From Pseudomonas fluorescens (GTDB lineage: Bacteria; Pseudomonadota; Gammaproteobacteria; Pseudomonadales; Pseudomonadaceae): a stretch of DNA of 64,000 nucleotides. The DNA lies in assembly GCF_001623525.1 (NCBI RefSeq), contig NZ_CP015225.1, forward strand, positions 2,046,001 to 2,110,000, given 5' to 3'. Shown in pieces: positions 25,283-33,716 of the stretch (position 1 is its first letter; each line of letters opens with the position of its first letter). A program made the translations under genes and the position numbers. The notes beneath the pieces were generated by a model. It made no database searches and was not told the DNA's origin. It saw nothing but the letters and a program-made list of their open reading frames with translations.

Positions 25283-26259
25283 TGCTGATCAATATATCGG
25301 ACGTCTGGAAAACGGCATACGCTTCGCACAATCGCTATTTGGAAAAATGTATCAACGAAGGAATAAAGTCGCTCAAAAAAACATCTATCGAGAAACCCGC
25401 CACGCAATTTTTGAATTTCCTCAGAATCCAGTTGACCGCTAAGAGTCCGAGCGGACTGCAGTCCTCCATCCGTTATTATGAGAAACTGAAGCGAAAGATT
25501 TCTCGACACGAACGCTCCGTACTGGATTCCTTTCTAAGAAAGACATTCGATTACAAAAAATTCACTTCCAAGCGTGTACATTGCTGGTCAGCATACAAAC
25601 TGTGCAAAAGCAGCACTTACAAAATATGCCCCTATTGTCATCACGCTTACATGCTCACCACAAAGGAAGCAGAGAAAGGCATCAGGCCAGACCTGGATCA
25701 TTATTATCCTCAGCATCGCTACCCGTATCTTGCATTGGCTTTGCACAATCTCATTCCCAGCTGCTCGATCTGTAACTCTCGCCTGAAGGGCGCCGAGGAT
25801 ACAGGCGACCATTCCTATTTGCACCCTCTGTTCGACTCGGAATCCCTGCATTTTCGTTGCGAGAAGCCGGGTAGCACTATAGTCGACATTGTAAGCGACT
25901 TCGAAAACATCAAAGATCAGTTGAAAGTTCGGATCACCTATGACCCTACCTGCGCCAAGTCAGTCAATACCCTGCGAATGTTCCAGCTACATGAACGTTA
26001 CGATCTGTTTTCCCAACAAGGTGCTGACTTCGTCGGTTCAAAAACCAGTATCGATGGGCTAGATGAATTGCTACAAGCCCACGCTATAGGTCCATTGCAA
26101 GAGGGTGCATTCCTGGCTCTTCCACCGAGTAAGGAAAAAGAAATGCGGCAACTTCGATTCGACCGAGAGCGATACAAACACTATTTGCACGGAAAAATGT
26201 TCGCTGATTTATATGATCAATTCGACCGGACCTCTTTACTCAGCAGACCTTATCCTTAG
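25282..26259 (+). CDS. HNH endonuclease of the Septu-like module (PtuB-like)
   Basis: A 325-residue protein with a zinc-bound HNH core: CPYC at 116-119, Asp139-His140 in LDHYYPQHRYPYLALALHN, Asn156 in the HNLIPSC stretch and a second CxxC (161, 164) followed by Asn165 in CSICNSRLKG. This order, CxxC-DH-N-CxxCN, is that of PtuB and related phage-defence HNH nucleases. The N-terminal 110 residues are basic and helical, and the C-terminal part (175-325) shows no known motif. It starts inside the stop of the ATPase gene (TAATG). The likely effector role is nucleic-acid cleavage when its ATPase partner is released or activated; this is inferred from the family. Confidence 0.8.
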   Translation: MLINISDVWKTAYASHNRYLEKCINEGIKSLKKTSIEKPATQFLNFLRIQLTAKSPSGLQSSIRYYEKLKRKISRHERSVLDSFLRKTFDYKKFTSKRVHCWSAYKLCKSSTYKICPYCHHAYMLTTKEAEKGIRPDLDHYYPQHRYPYLALALHNLIPSCSICNSRLKGAEDTGDHSYLHPLFDSESLHFRCEKPGSTIVDIVSDFENIKDQLKVRITYDPTCAKSVNTLRMFQLHERYDLFSQQGADFVGSKTSIDGLDELLQAHAIGPLQEGAFLALPPSKEKEMRQLRFDRERYKHYLHGKMFADLYDQFDRTSLLSRPYP

Positions 26260-26615
26260 AGCAAAAGATTCTTCATCTTTGCAAGGGCGCATGCTATCGG
26301 TGATCCGGCGCCCCGCAGCTTAATGACACGCCTGTCGTGACACACAAAATGACCTCAATCGACATCATGGGCGTGAAGACGATCAGGGGCGCGGCCATTG
26401 ACCAATAGTTTAGAAATCTCTGAACTATCTTTTTGCGCTTCCCTATTCTTTCCGCCAACCGCCCCTCCCTACTATTGCGGCAACAAAGGAGCCTTTCCAT
26501 AGAGATGCGGCCCGAAGCTTGCCTTTTCTGATTGTCACTGCCGTTCGTTGTGCGTTTCGGTTAGCGCCGCAACGCCGCCGTGTCAATCATGCGAAGGAAC
26601 CTTTGGAGTCGATCG
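26260..26615. other. Intergenic region before the isomerase/oxygenase operon, with an inverted repeat
   Basis: About 355 bp. The first part shows nothing recognisable. An imperfect palindrome lies at 26405-26428: ATAGTT...AACTAT outside, AGA-AA-TCT inside. Its position about 190 bp before the next gene suits an operator or activator site for the operon that follows. A ribosome site (TTGGAG) precedes ATG 26616. No terminator with a T run is seen after the nuclease gene. Confidence 0.5.
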
Positions 26616-27467
26616 ATGAAGCTGGAAATATTCCGAACGTTGTGGGGCTACACCGCGAGCAAGGCACAAGCGCTCGATGAGTTGCTTGAAGCCGGGTTCG
26701 ATGGCATGGAAGCCCGCCTGCCCATGACCGCCAGCGAACGCGCCGAGTTCGCAGCCTTTCTACGCATCAACAAAGTCAGCTATATCAGCACCGTCTTCAG
26801 CGCCTACGACGTTCTACCGGAACAGTCGGCAACCGTCGACGAACACCTTCTGGACCTCGATAAGAAACTCGGTTGGGCGGCTGAGTTGTCACCGCGCTTC
26901 GTCAATCTGCTGGCTGGCAACGACCGCTGGCCACTGGCACAGCAAGTCGACTTCTTTGGCCGCGCGATGGACGTCGCGCGCAAGCATGGCCTGGTGTGCA
27001 CCTTCGAAACCCATCGCGCTCGCTCGTTATTCAACCCCTGGGTCACCCTCGAGCTGATTCGTCAACTGCCGGACCTGCGCTTCACCAGCGACATCAGTCA
27101 TTGGGTCGTCACCTGCGAACGCCTGCTCAACGATCCGGAAGACGACCTCAGCGCCTTCGTCGAACGCGTTCACCATATCCAGGCCCGAGTCGGTTATGAC
27201 CAGGGACCGCAAGTGCCTCACCCCGCCGCCCCCGAGTACAGCCAAGCGCTTGCCTTCCATCAGCAACATTGGGAGGCCATCTGGCGATCCCAGGAAAAAC
27301 GCGGGTATCAGGTCAGCACGCTGACACCGGAGTTCGGCGCCGACGGCTATCTGCATCACCTGCCCTTCACCAACGTGCCGGTGGCCGATCTGTGGTCGCT
27401 GAACGTGTGGATGGCAAACACCGAGCGCGAGCATTTTCGGCGTTTCGCCTGCACCTCAACCCGATAA
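26616..27467 (+). CDS. Sugar phosphate isomerase/epimerase family protein (xylose-isomerase-like TIM barrel)
   Basis: A 283-residue TIM-barrel protein of the AP endonuclease 2/IolE-like group. The first strand is [12 protein letters not shown], then [17 protein letters not shown], the Glu-bearing second strand, [12 protein letters not shown] with a metal-ligand Glu/His, [16 protein letters not shown] with Asp-xx-His, and a late [14 protein letters not shown] strand with the last Glu. These four ligands fit a divalent-metal site. Start at 26616 is preferred to two earlier in-frame codons for its spacing to TTGGAG. It is the first gene of a four-gene operon with a 2OG-type oxygenase and an ABC importer, so it probably isomerises or cleaves a product of the imported compound. 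Exact reaction unknown. Confidence 0.85.
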   Translation: MKLEIFRTLWGYTASKAQALDELLEAGFDGMEARLPMTASERAEFAAFLRINKVSYISTVFSAYDVLPEQSATVDEHLLDLDKKLGWAAELSPRFVNLLAGNDRWPLAQQVDFFGRAMDVARKHGLVCTFETHRARSLFNPWVTLELIRQLPDLRFTSDISHWVVTCERLLNDPEDDLSAFVERVHHIQARVGYDQGPQVPHPAAPEYSQALAFHQQHWEAIWRSQEKRGYQVSTLTPEFGADGYLHHLPFTNVPVADLWSLNVWMANTEREHFRRFACTSTR

Positions 27468-27480
27468 GGAGCGCTGCCTC

Positions 27481-28533
27481 ATGCCTGACAAAACACCAAC
27501 GACCGCCAACTTCAATCGCATTCCGGTGGTGGACATCGCCGGGCTGTACAGCGACGACATCACTCAGCGCCAGGCGGTGGCCGAAGCACTGGGTAAGGCC
27601 GCCCGCGCAGTCGGTTTCCTGTACATCAAGAACCACGGCATCGAGCCGTCACTGATCGACGGCTTGCATCAAGCGGCGAAGGACCTGTTTGCCCAATCGC
27701 TTGAGTACAAAATGCAGCATTACATCGGTACTTCACGCAGCCACAAGGGTTTTGTGCCTGAAGGTGAAGAGGTCTATGCCAAAGGCAAACCGGATCACAA
27801 GGAGGCTTTCGATATCGGTTTCGAAGTGAGCGAAGACGATCCGCTGGTCATTGCCGGCACGCCATTGATCGGGGCCAACGAATGGCCAGACTTGCCGGGC
27901 TTCCGTCCCGCCGTCGAAGCTTACTACGCCGCGGTGTTTGCATTAGGTCGTCGCTTGTTCAAGGGCTTCGCGCTTGCATTGGGCCTGGAGGAAGACTATT
28001 TCGAGGCCCTGGTGACTCGCCCACCGTCGAAGCTGCGCCTGATCCATTACCCATTTGATATGACTGCTCAAGACGCGCCCGGCATTGGTGCGCATACCGA
28101 CTACGAGTGCTTCACCATCTTGCTTGCCGACAAGCCAGGCCTCGAGGTGATGAACGACCAGGGGCAATGGATTGATGCGCCGCCCATGGACGGTACTTTT
28201 GTGGTCAACATCGGCGACATGCTGGAGGTCATGACCGCAGGCACATTCGTCGCTACGGCTCACCGAGTGCGAAGCGTCAGCGAAGAGCGCTACTCGTTCC
28301 CACTCTTCTATGCGTGTGACTTCCACACGCAAATCAAGCCACTGCCGCAGTTTCTTGAAGGCGGTAAGGATTACGAGGAAATCACCATCGGTGAGCACAT
28401 GTTTGGTCAAGCGTTGCAAACCTATCAATACCTGCGCCGCAAAGTCGAACGCGGCGAACTCAAGCTGTATGAGCGCGCACGCAAGCCATCGAGCTTCGGT
28501 CACTTGAAGAACCAGGCGCAGGAAGCGTCCTGA
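27481..28533 (+). CDS. Isopenicillin N synthase/2-oxoglutarate-Fe(II) oxygenase family protein
   Basis: A 350-residue double-stranded beta-helix dioxygenase. The N-terminal DIOX_N region starts [10 protein letters not shown] and contains [10 protein letters not shown]. Iron ligands are His205 and Asp207 in [10 protein letters not shown] and His261 in ATAHRV. The co-substrate pair Arg270-Ser272 (RYSF) is the 2-oxoglutarate-binding RxS of this family. It follows the isomerase gene by 13 bp and precedes an amino-acid-type binding protein. A hydroxylation or oxidative ring/bond cleavage of the imported molecule is likely. Plant-like and bacterial members act on many substrates, so no specific product is named. 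Confidence 0.9.
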   Translation: MPDKTPTTANFNRIPVVDIAGLYSDDITQRQAVAEALGKAARAVGFLYIKNHGIEPSLIDGLHQAAKDLFAQSLEYKMQHYIGTSRSHKGFVPEGEEVYAKGKPDHKEAFDIGFEVSEDDPLVIAGTPLIGANEWPDLPGFRPAVEAYYAAVFALGRRLFKGFALALGLEEDYFEALVTRPPSKLRLIHYPFDMTAQDAPGIGAHTDYECFTILLADKPGLEVMNDQGQWIDAPPMDGTFVVNIGDMLEVMTAGTFVATAHRVRSVSEERYSFPLFYACDFHTQIKPLPQFLEGGKDYEEITIGEHMFGQALQTYQYLRRKVERGELKLYERARKPSSFGHLKNQAQEAS

Positions 28534-28606
28534 TGCCCCCGACCCGTTCCATAACAGCCCTGTTTCAAAACCAGTCCAATCCTACTTTTTCGACGTGGAG
28601 TCACCG

Positions 28607-29413
28607 ATGATGCGCAATCCAATGAATATCGCTGTCCGCTTGTCCCTGCTGGCCTTCGCGATCCTCGGTGCGGCAGGAGCCCACGCAGCGACGACGGTGA
28701 CACCCGGCGTACTCAAGGTCGGCATGGAAATCACCTATCCGCCCTTCGAATCATACGACGAACAAAAAAATGTCGTCGGCTCCGACCCCGAACTGGCGCG
28801 GTTACTCGCCAAACATCTGGACCTCAAGGCCGACTTCGTTGACACCAAATTTTCCAACCTGCTGCTGAGCCTGAACGCCGGTCACTATGATGCGATCATC
28901 TCGGGCATGTACATCACGCCCCAACGGCAGACTCAAGCGCAAACCATCCCATACGCCAAGACCGGCGCAGCGATCATGGTGCTGAAGGACAGCCCGCTGA
29001 AACCGAAAGTACCGGAAGACCTCTGCGGCCTGAAGGTCGGCCTGGAAAAAGGCACCACTTGGGTGACGCAATTCAACAAACTCTCGACCGATTACTGCAC
29101 CCCGAATAACAAGGGCGCGATCATGGTCAGCGAATTTCCGTCCGCCCCTGAAGTGACCCAAGCGCTGCTCTCCGGCAACGTGCAGGCTCAGGTGGAGATC
29201 GACGGCGCCGCCGGCATGATCGCGGAACGTACCAAAGGCCGGGTTGTGATCAGCACCGAGCACTCGATCTATCAACAGACACTGGGTATTTACGTCAAAA
29301 AAGACAACGACGCGCTCTATCAGGCGCTACTCAAGGCCTTTGACGCGACGAAAGCGTCAGGTGAATACGCCGCCCTGTTGAAGAAATACAACCTGGAAGA
29401 ACCGACTAACTGA
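28607..29413 (+). CDS. Family 3 solute-binding protein of an amino-acid-type ABC transporter
   Basis: A 268-residue periplasmic protein. Start 28607 (or the next codon) gives a signal peptide, hydrophobic LSLLAFAILGAAGAHA, cleaved near residue 26. The mature protein opens GVLKVGMEITYPPFESYDE, the SBP family 3 signature, with GSDPELARLLAKHL and later LKVGLEKGTTW and EIDGAAGMIAE. These proteins bind amino acids, opines or similar polar compounds. Its transporter partner, a fused permease-ATPase, is encoded 106 bp downstream past a hairpin that could lower its expression relative to this abundant binding protein. Ligand unknown; the co-encoded oxygenase and isomerase suggest it is not a standard protein amino acid. 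Confidence 0.92.
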   Translation: MMRNPMNIAVRLSLLAFAILGAAGAHAATTVTPGVLKVGMEITYPPFESYDEQKNVVGSDPELARLLAKHLDLKADFVDTKFSNLLLSLNAGHYDAIISGMYITPQRQTQAQTIPYAKTGAAIMVLKDSPLKPKVPEDLCGLKVGLEKGTTWVTQFNKLSTDYCTPNNKGAIMVSEFPSAPEVTQALLSGNVQAQVEIDGAAGMIAERTKGRVVISTEHSIYQQTLGIYVKKDNDALYQALLKAFDATKASGEYAALLKKYNLEEPTN

Positions 29414-29425
29414 CTCAGTGCAGCC

Positions 29426-29451
29426 CTGTGGGAGCGAGGCCGCTCCCACAG
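29426..29451. repeat. REP-like hairpin between binding-protein and permease genes
   Basis: Perfect 11-bp arms CTGTGGGAGCG (29426-29436) and CGCTCCCACAG (29441-29451) around AGGC, 12 bp after the binding-protein stop. It shares the GTGGGAGCG core with the repeat at 869-900. Inside an operon such a hairpin can stabilise upstream mRNA. Confidence 0.75.
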
Positions 29452-29519
29452 TCGGCGGCTTTCGCTTGACTGCCCGGCATAGGTGAAGCCTCCGTCGACG
29501 CCAGCAGTTGGAGGTACAC

Positions 29520-31028
29520 ATGCAATTTGAATGGCCCTACTTTTTTTCTCTGTTTTCGGTCTCGGACTTCTGGAAAGCCTGCATTACGGTGGTGGAACTC
29601 AGCACGCTGGCCTGGTTCATCGGCATGCTGCTGGGCTTCCTGCTGGCTTCGGCCAAGCTTTCGGCCACGCGTTGGATCAGCGTGCCGGCGTCGGTTTATA
29701 TCTGGTTCTTTCGCAGCGTGCCGCTGCTGGTACTGGTGGTGTTCGTCTATAACTTGCCGCAGATGTTCCCGATCACCCGTGGCGTACTGTCCAACCCGTT
29801 CTATTCCGGCCTGTTCGCGCTGGTGGTGACCGAGGCGGCGTACATGGCGGAAATTCATCGTGGCGGCTTGATATCCGTTGCCAAAGGCCAGAAAGAAGCC
29901 GGCCGTGCACTGGGCATCGGCCTGATCGGCCTGCAGCGCCTGATCGTCATCCCACAGGCGTTCCGCATTTCCCTGCCGACACTGATCAACGAATACATCA
30001 CCGTGGTGAAGCTGACCTCGCTGGTCTCGGTGATTTCCTTGACCGAACTGTTGACCGTGGGCCAGCGCCTTTACGCGCAAAACTTCCTGGTCATGGAAAC
30101 CCTGTCGGCCGTGGCGGTGTATTACGTGCTGATCGTGACCGTGCTCGGCTGGCTGTTTCATTGGCTGGAGCAACACCTGGAGCTCAACAACCGCAAACCA
30201 CAAACGCTGGATGACATCAGCCTGCGGCGTCTACGCGCGTCACAGGCAACGCCCTCTTCTGCAGACGCTCACACAGCGTCAGGGCCTGGCTCGGCACCCG
30301 CCCTGCAACTGGTCAACATTCACAAGCGCTACGGCCAGCACGCCGTGCTCAAGGGCATCAACCTTGACGTCAACGTAGGTCAGGTGATTTCCATTATCGG
30401 TCCGTCGGGATCGGGAAAAACCTCGTTGATTCGGACCGTCAACGCTTTGGAAAGCATCGACCAGGGCGAGATCATTCTGTTCGGCGAAAGCTATATCCAC
30501 GCCGGTGACAACACCAACACGCAACAAGTCCGCCACGGGGTGCAGCGCATCGGCATGGTGTTTCAGAGCTTCAACCTGTTTCCCCACCGCACCATTCTCG
30601 ACAACGTCACCCTCGCGCCGCGTTATCACGGCCGCGACAAGTCCATCAGCGAGCAGCGCGCCTACGCCCTGCTGGACAAGGTCGGACTGCTGGCTCACGC
30701 GCAAAAGTATCCGCATCAGTTGTCGGGCGGTCAGCAACAACGCGTGGCAATCGCCCGCGCATTGGCGATGGATCCCCACATCATGCTGTTCGATGAGCCT
30801 ACTTCAGCCCTTGACCCGGAACTGGTCGGCGATGTGCTCAAGGTGATCAGCGACCTGGCAAAAGAAGGCATGACCATGTTGATCGTGACCCATGAAATGG
30901 ACTTCGCCATGTCAATTTCCGACAGGGTGGTTTTCATGGAGGACGGCCTGGTCAAACTGGATGCGAAGCCTGGGATGATCCGAGCTGATCAGTGCGGCGA
31001 GAGAATCAGAAAATTCATGAGGGTTTGA
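29520..31028 (+). CDS. Fused amino-acid-type ABC permease-ATPase
   Basis: One 502-residue polypeptide combines both cytoplasmic-membrane parts of a polar amino acid importer. Residues 1-220 are a HisM/GlnP-like permease with five hydrophobic segments and the EAA loop KEAGRALGIGLIGLQRLIVIP. A 35-residue Ser/Ala-rich linker follows. Residues 262-502 are the ATPase: Walker A GPSGSGKT at 294-301, Q-loop MVFQSFNLFPH, signature LSGGQQQRVAIARAL, Walker B HIMLFDEPTSALDP and VTHEMDFA. Start at 29520 follows a GTTGGAGG ribosome site. A single permease means a homodimeric channel with two ATPases tethered. Fusions of this kind exist in other proteobacteria but are uncommon. Confidence 0.93.
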   Translation: MQFEWPYFFSLFSVSDFWKACITVVELSTLAWFIGMLLGFLLASAKLSATRWISVPASVYIWFFRSVPLLVLVVFVYNLPQMFPITRGVLSNPFYSGLFALVVTEAAYMAEIHRGGLISVAKGQKEAGRALGIGLIGLQRLIVIPQAFRISLPTLINEYITVVKLTSLVSVISLTELLTVGQRLYAQNFLVMETLSAVAVYYVLIVTVLGWLFHWLEQHLELNNRKPQTLDDISLRRLRASQATPSSADAHTASGPGSAPALQLVNIHKRYGQHAVLKGINLDVNVGQVISIIGPSGSGKTSLIRTVNALESIDQGEIILFGESYIHAGDNTNTQQVRHGVQRIGMVFQSFNLFPHRTILDNVTLAPRYHGRDKSISEQRAYALLDKVGLLAHAQKYPHQLSGGQQQRVAIARALAMDPHIMLFDEPTSALDPELVGDVLKVISDLAKEGMTMLIVTHEMDFAMSISDRVVFMEDGLVKLDAKPGMIRADQCGERIRKFMRV

Positions 31029-31111
31029 ACTCGCTCTAATTGGGTCCTGACACTCGAGATGGGATATCCGTCAAACACACTCACGTTATCCGTTGCGAAG
31101 CTGCTGGCGAG

Positions 31112-31567
31112 TCATTCTGATGGGGATTCATCAAGATCGTCGTCAAGGCTCGCAATGCATGCGTCGAGCAATTCGTGCAATACAGCCACGCGCTCCACGC
31201 CGAGTAGACCATTGAGCGCGCGCTGTGCCTCCTTCCAGGCCCGCTGGCCTTCGGCTTGCTTTACGCGTCCAGCCTCGGTCGCTTCGACAAGGCGACTGCG
31301 AGCATCGCCTCCTGCACCAATCTCCAGCCACCCCTGAGTGGTCAGGGACTGCATGTTTCGAGTCAAGGTCGAATTATCCATCTGCATTTGCCTGGCCAGG
31401 TCACTCGGGCGGATAGGCCCCAGCCTGACGACATGCGACAACAGTGCGTACTGCGTGTTCTTGAGGCCGGACTCGGCGACGTAGCGGTCGTAGTGACGCG
31501 TCACCATGCGATTGAGCTGGCGCAGCTTCAGATTGGTGCAGCCCTGTGGCTTGATAGTATTTTTCAT
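31112..31567 (-). CDS. MarR family transcriptional regulator
   Basis: A 151-residue winged helix protein. The DNA-binding core is GPIRPSDLARQMQMDNSTLTRNMQSL followed by the wing EIGAGGDARSRLVEATEAG, both characteristic of MarR, with long dimerisation helices at either end. (The first quoted region spans residues 50-75.) It is divergent from a PaaI-like thioesterase gene with 59 bp between the start codons, in which two inverted repeats are found. MarR proteins typically repress the adjoining gene until a phenolic or similar ligand binds. Regulation of the thioesterase and aldo/keto reductase genes is therefore likely. Confidence 0.92.
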   Translation of the reverse strand: MKNTIKPQGCTNLKLRQLNRMVTRHYDRYVAESGLKNTQYALLSHVVRLGPIRPSDLARQMQMDNSTLTRNMQSLTTQGWLEIGAGGDARSRLVEATEAGRVKQAEGQRAWKEAQRALNGLLGVERVAVLHELLDACIASLDDDLDESPSE

Positions 31568-31572
31568 GGGGT

Positions 31573-31602
31573 ATATTGTACCTGCAATATTTGCATATGC
31601 AA
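31573..31602. promoter_or_regulatory. Putative MarR operators in the divergent gap
   Basis: ATATTG-N6-CAATAT at 31573-31590 and the perfect 12-bp palindrome TTGCATATGCAA at 31591-31602 lie side by side between the MarR and thioesterase starts. Size and symmetry suit a MarR dimer; TTGC/GCAA half sites are common for this family. Confidence 0.7.
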
Positions 31603-31626
31603 TTATCTAAAGAAAAGGAAATGCTG

Positions 31627-32187
31627 ATGGAAGTCGATCAGGTCGTCGCTCACTGGGAGGCGGAGGAAAAATCGGTTCGTGCGCGCTTGCTGGTCGCCGA
31701 TACCGCGCCGCAGGATCAGATCGCCAATCGAACAGGCATGGAAGTGTTCGAGGCAATCTTTGCTGGAGAACTGCCTCCCCCACCCATCGGCGACACGCTC
31801 GATTTCGTGCCGATTCACATGGAGCCCGGCATTGCCGTCTTTCAAGGTCGCCCACAGCGCAGGCACTACAACCCACTGGGCACCGTCCACGGTGGATGGT
31901 TCGCTACGCTGCTCGACTCGGCAGTAGGTTGCGCGGTGCACTCGACCTTGCCCGCAGGCAAGGGCTACACCACGCTGGAGCTGAAGGTCAACATGGTGCG
32001 CCCCTTGAACGACCAGGTCCCGTTGGTGCGTGCCGAGGGCAAGGTCATCCATGCGGGGCGTACTGTGGCGACGGCCGAGGGCCGGATCATTGGCCCCGAC
32101 GGCAAACTGTACGCGCACGCGACGACCACCTGCCTGATCTTCGATCACCCCGCAGCCACGCAGGGGAACTTTCATGGCCAAGGCTGA
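31627..32187 (+). CDS. PaaI family hotdog thioesterase
   Basis: A 186-residue hotdog-fold protein. The core has YNPLGTVHGGWFATLLDSA, the HGG/catalytic-Asp region of PaaI-type thioesterases, then YTTLELKVNMVRPL and AEGKVIHAGRTVATAEGRI. The N-terminal 60 residues are an extension without motif. Start at 31627 fits the AAAGGA ribosome site better than the ATG two codons earlier. It probably hydrolyses an aryl- or acyl-CoA thioester. It is controlled by, or linked to, the divergent MarR gene and followed on the same strand by an aldo/keto reductase. Confidence 0.88.
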   Translation: MEVDQVVAHWEAEEKSVRARLLVADTAPQDQIANRTGMEVFEAIFAGELPPPPIGDTLDFVPIHMEPGIAVFQGRPQRRHYNPLGTVHGGWFATLLDSAVGCAVHSTLPAGKGYTTLELKVNMVRPLNDQVPLVRAEGKVIHAGRTVATAEGRIIGPDGKLYAHATTTCLIFDHPAATQGNFHGQG

Positions 32188-32290
32188 GATCGATCCTGGC
32201 GCACCCGTTACCCGTGAAACACTGCGACGCCCAGGCCTTTGCGCCGACACTGTCTGACAATATCTTCCCGACTTGATCAATGGTGAAAAC

Positions 32291-33295
32291 ATGAAATATG
32301 CATCCTTCGGCAAAACAGGACTGAGTGTGTCCCAGGTCGCGCTCGGGACAGGCAACTTTGGCACAGGCTGGGGCTACGGCGCGGATCCCGATGTCAGCAC
32401 GGCAATCTTTAATGCGTACGCGGAGGCCGGCGGCAACTTCATCGATGGGGCCGATATCTACCAGTTCGGACAATCCGAGGAGCTGCTCGGGCCCCTTCTG
32501 AAGGGCCGACGCGAGAATTTCGTCCTGGCGACCAAGTACACCAAAGGCGCGCAGCCAAATGCCGATCGCCTCGTCACGGGCAATAGTCGTAAAGCCATGG
32601 TGGCCTCGGTAGAGGCAAGCCTGAAGCGACTCGGAACCGATCGCATCGATCTCTACTGGGCGCATTGGCCGGATGATGTCACGCCCACCGAAGAAATCGT
32701 CCGTGGGTTCGAGGATCTCGCCCGCGCGGGTAAGATTCTTTATGCCGGCCTCTCCAACTTCCCTGCTTGGCGGCTATCGCGTACCGTCACCCTTGCCGAG
32801 CTCACCCACTCGGTGCCGATCGCTGCGGCGCAATTCGAGCATAGCCTGGTCCACCGCGAGCCCGAGGCTGATCTGTTCCCGGCTTCGCAGGCGTTGGGAT
32901 TGGGTATCGTCACTTGGTCGCCACTCGGCGGAGGCATGCTGACCGGTAAGTACCGCAAGGGCGAGAAAGGACGCGCCGAGGGCCTCGGTGGCAAGGTGTT
33001 CCAGGCAGAGAATAGCGAGCAGCGTACACAGGTCCTCGACACGGTTATCGCCATCGCCAACGAACTGGGCGTCAGCCCCGGTCAGGTCGCCATCGCCTGG
33101 TCCGGCACGCACGGGTCGTTGCCCATCATCGGGCCACGCTCGGTCGAGCAGTTGGCCGACAACCTCGCTGCCCTGTCGGTTGAACTGTCAGCCGAGCAGA
33201 TTCATCGGCTCGACACCGTTAGCAGCTTGTCTCCTTCGATGCCAGCAAGGACAGCGACCCCTTGGGCTTCCAGAGCAGCTCAAGTCGTGGCTTGA
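32291..33295 (+). CDS. Aldo/keto reductase
   Basis: A 334-residue AKR (TIM barrel). Typical elements are MKYASFGKTGLSVSQVALGTGNFG at the N-terminus, the catalytic Asp/Tyr segment NFIDGADIYQFGQSEELLG, Lys in LATKYTKG, His in DLYWAHWPD, and the cofactor region SPLGGGMLTGKY plus IIGPRSVEQLADNL. (The first quoted stretch marks residues 1-24.) Start taken at ATG 32291 because the frame's earlier start is only a TTG. The C-terminal 20 residues after LDTVSSL are atypical and short of the usual end, a possible sign of a changed terminus next to the degraded DNA that follows. Substrate unknown; NADPH use is usual. Confidence 0.88.
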   Translation: MKYASFGKTGLSVSQVALGTGNFGTGWGYGADPDVSTAIFNAYAEAGGNFIDGADIYQFGQSEELLGPLLKGRRENFVLATKYTKGAQPNADRLVTGNSRKAMVASVEASLKRLGTDRIDLYWAHWPDDVTPTEEIVRGFEDLARAGKILYAGLSNFPAWRLSRTVTLAELTHSVPIAAAQFEHSLVHREPEADLFPASQALGLGIVTWSPLGGGMLTGKYRKGEKGRAEGLGGKVFQAENSEQRTQVLDTVIAIANELGVSPGQVAIAWSGTHGSLPIIGPRSVEQLADNLAALSVELSAEQIHRLDTVSSLSPSMPARTATPWASRAAQVVA

Positions 33296-33411
33296 CTGGA
33301 GTGGAGATTCGGGAAAATAAAGGAGTGTTTGTAGGGTCTTCAGAGTGCTGAGCACCTTTACAAACTGATTTACCCCTGACCGACCACTCACTGATCCTGC
33401 CAATCTACGCG

Positions 33412-33573
33412 ACCACGCGTCGATAGCGTGCTACCAAGGGTTGGCAGACCCACCTTGATCGGAAGGTGCATATGGATCCCAAGGGGACCGGTGTCTTCGA
33501 CGGTGCCGACCGGGACTTGCCAGGCAACCTTGCGAGTGTTCATGTCGATGGTGGTCAGGGTGCCGAATGTGCC
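33412..33573 (-). pseudogene. Remnant of a PQQ-dependent glucose (or quinate) dehydrogenase gene
   Basis: On the minus strand 54 codons in one frame read like an internal piece of membrane-bound quinoprotein glucose dehydrogenase: GTFGTLTTIDMNTRKVAWQV at the start, then PVGTVEDTGPLG, MHLPIKVGLPTLG and STLSTRG. In intact Gcd proteins this is a conserved propeller stretch in the later half and continues with a GLVFxAGTQD strand. Here the match stops abruptly and a TGA follows 7 codons later. Upstream the similarity also ends. No other part of such a gene is nearby, so this is a degraded relic, not a gene. Distinguishing glucose from quinate dehydrogenase needs a search. Confidence 0.8.
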
Positions 33574-33716
33574 GGCGTCAACAACCCTATCAAGAGCCGC
33601 TGCTGTACAGAGCCTACTGCCTACTCATCTGCCCGGGAACAAGCCAGATTGATCGAACGCAGCGCAGTATCTTTGATGCGCTATAAAGAAGAAGGATAGC
33701 GGAGGGCCCATTTTTC

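Noticed and set aside
23813..26259. A complete retron carrying PtuAB-like effectors
   Set aside because: No reverse transcriptase frame or msr/msd-like structured region is found on either side; the ATPase and HNH genes stand alone.
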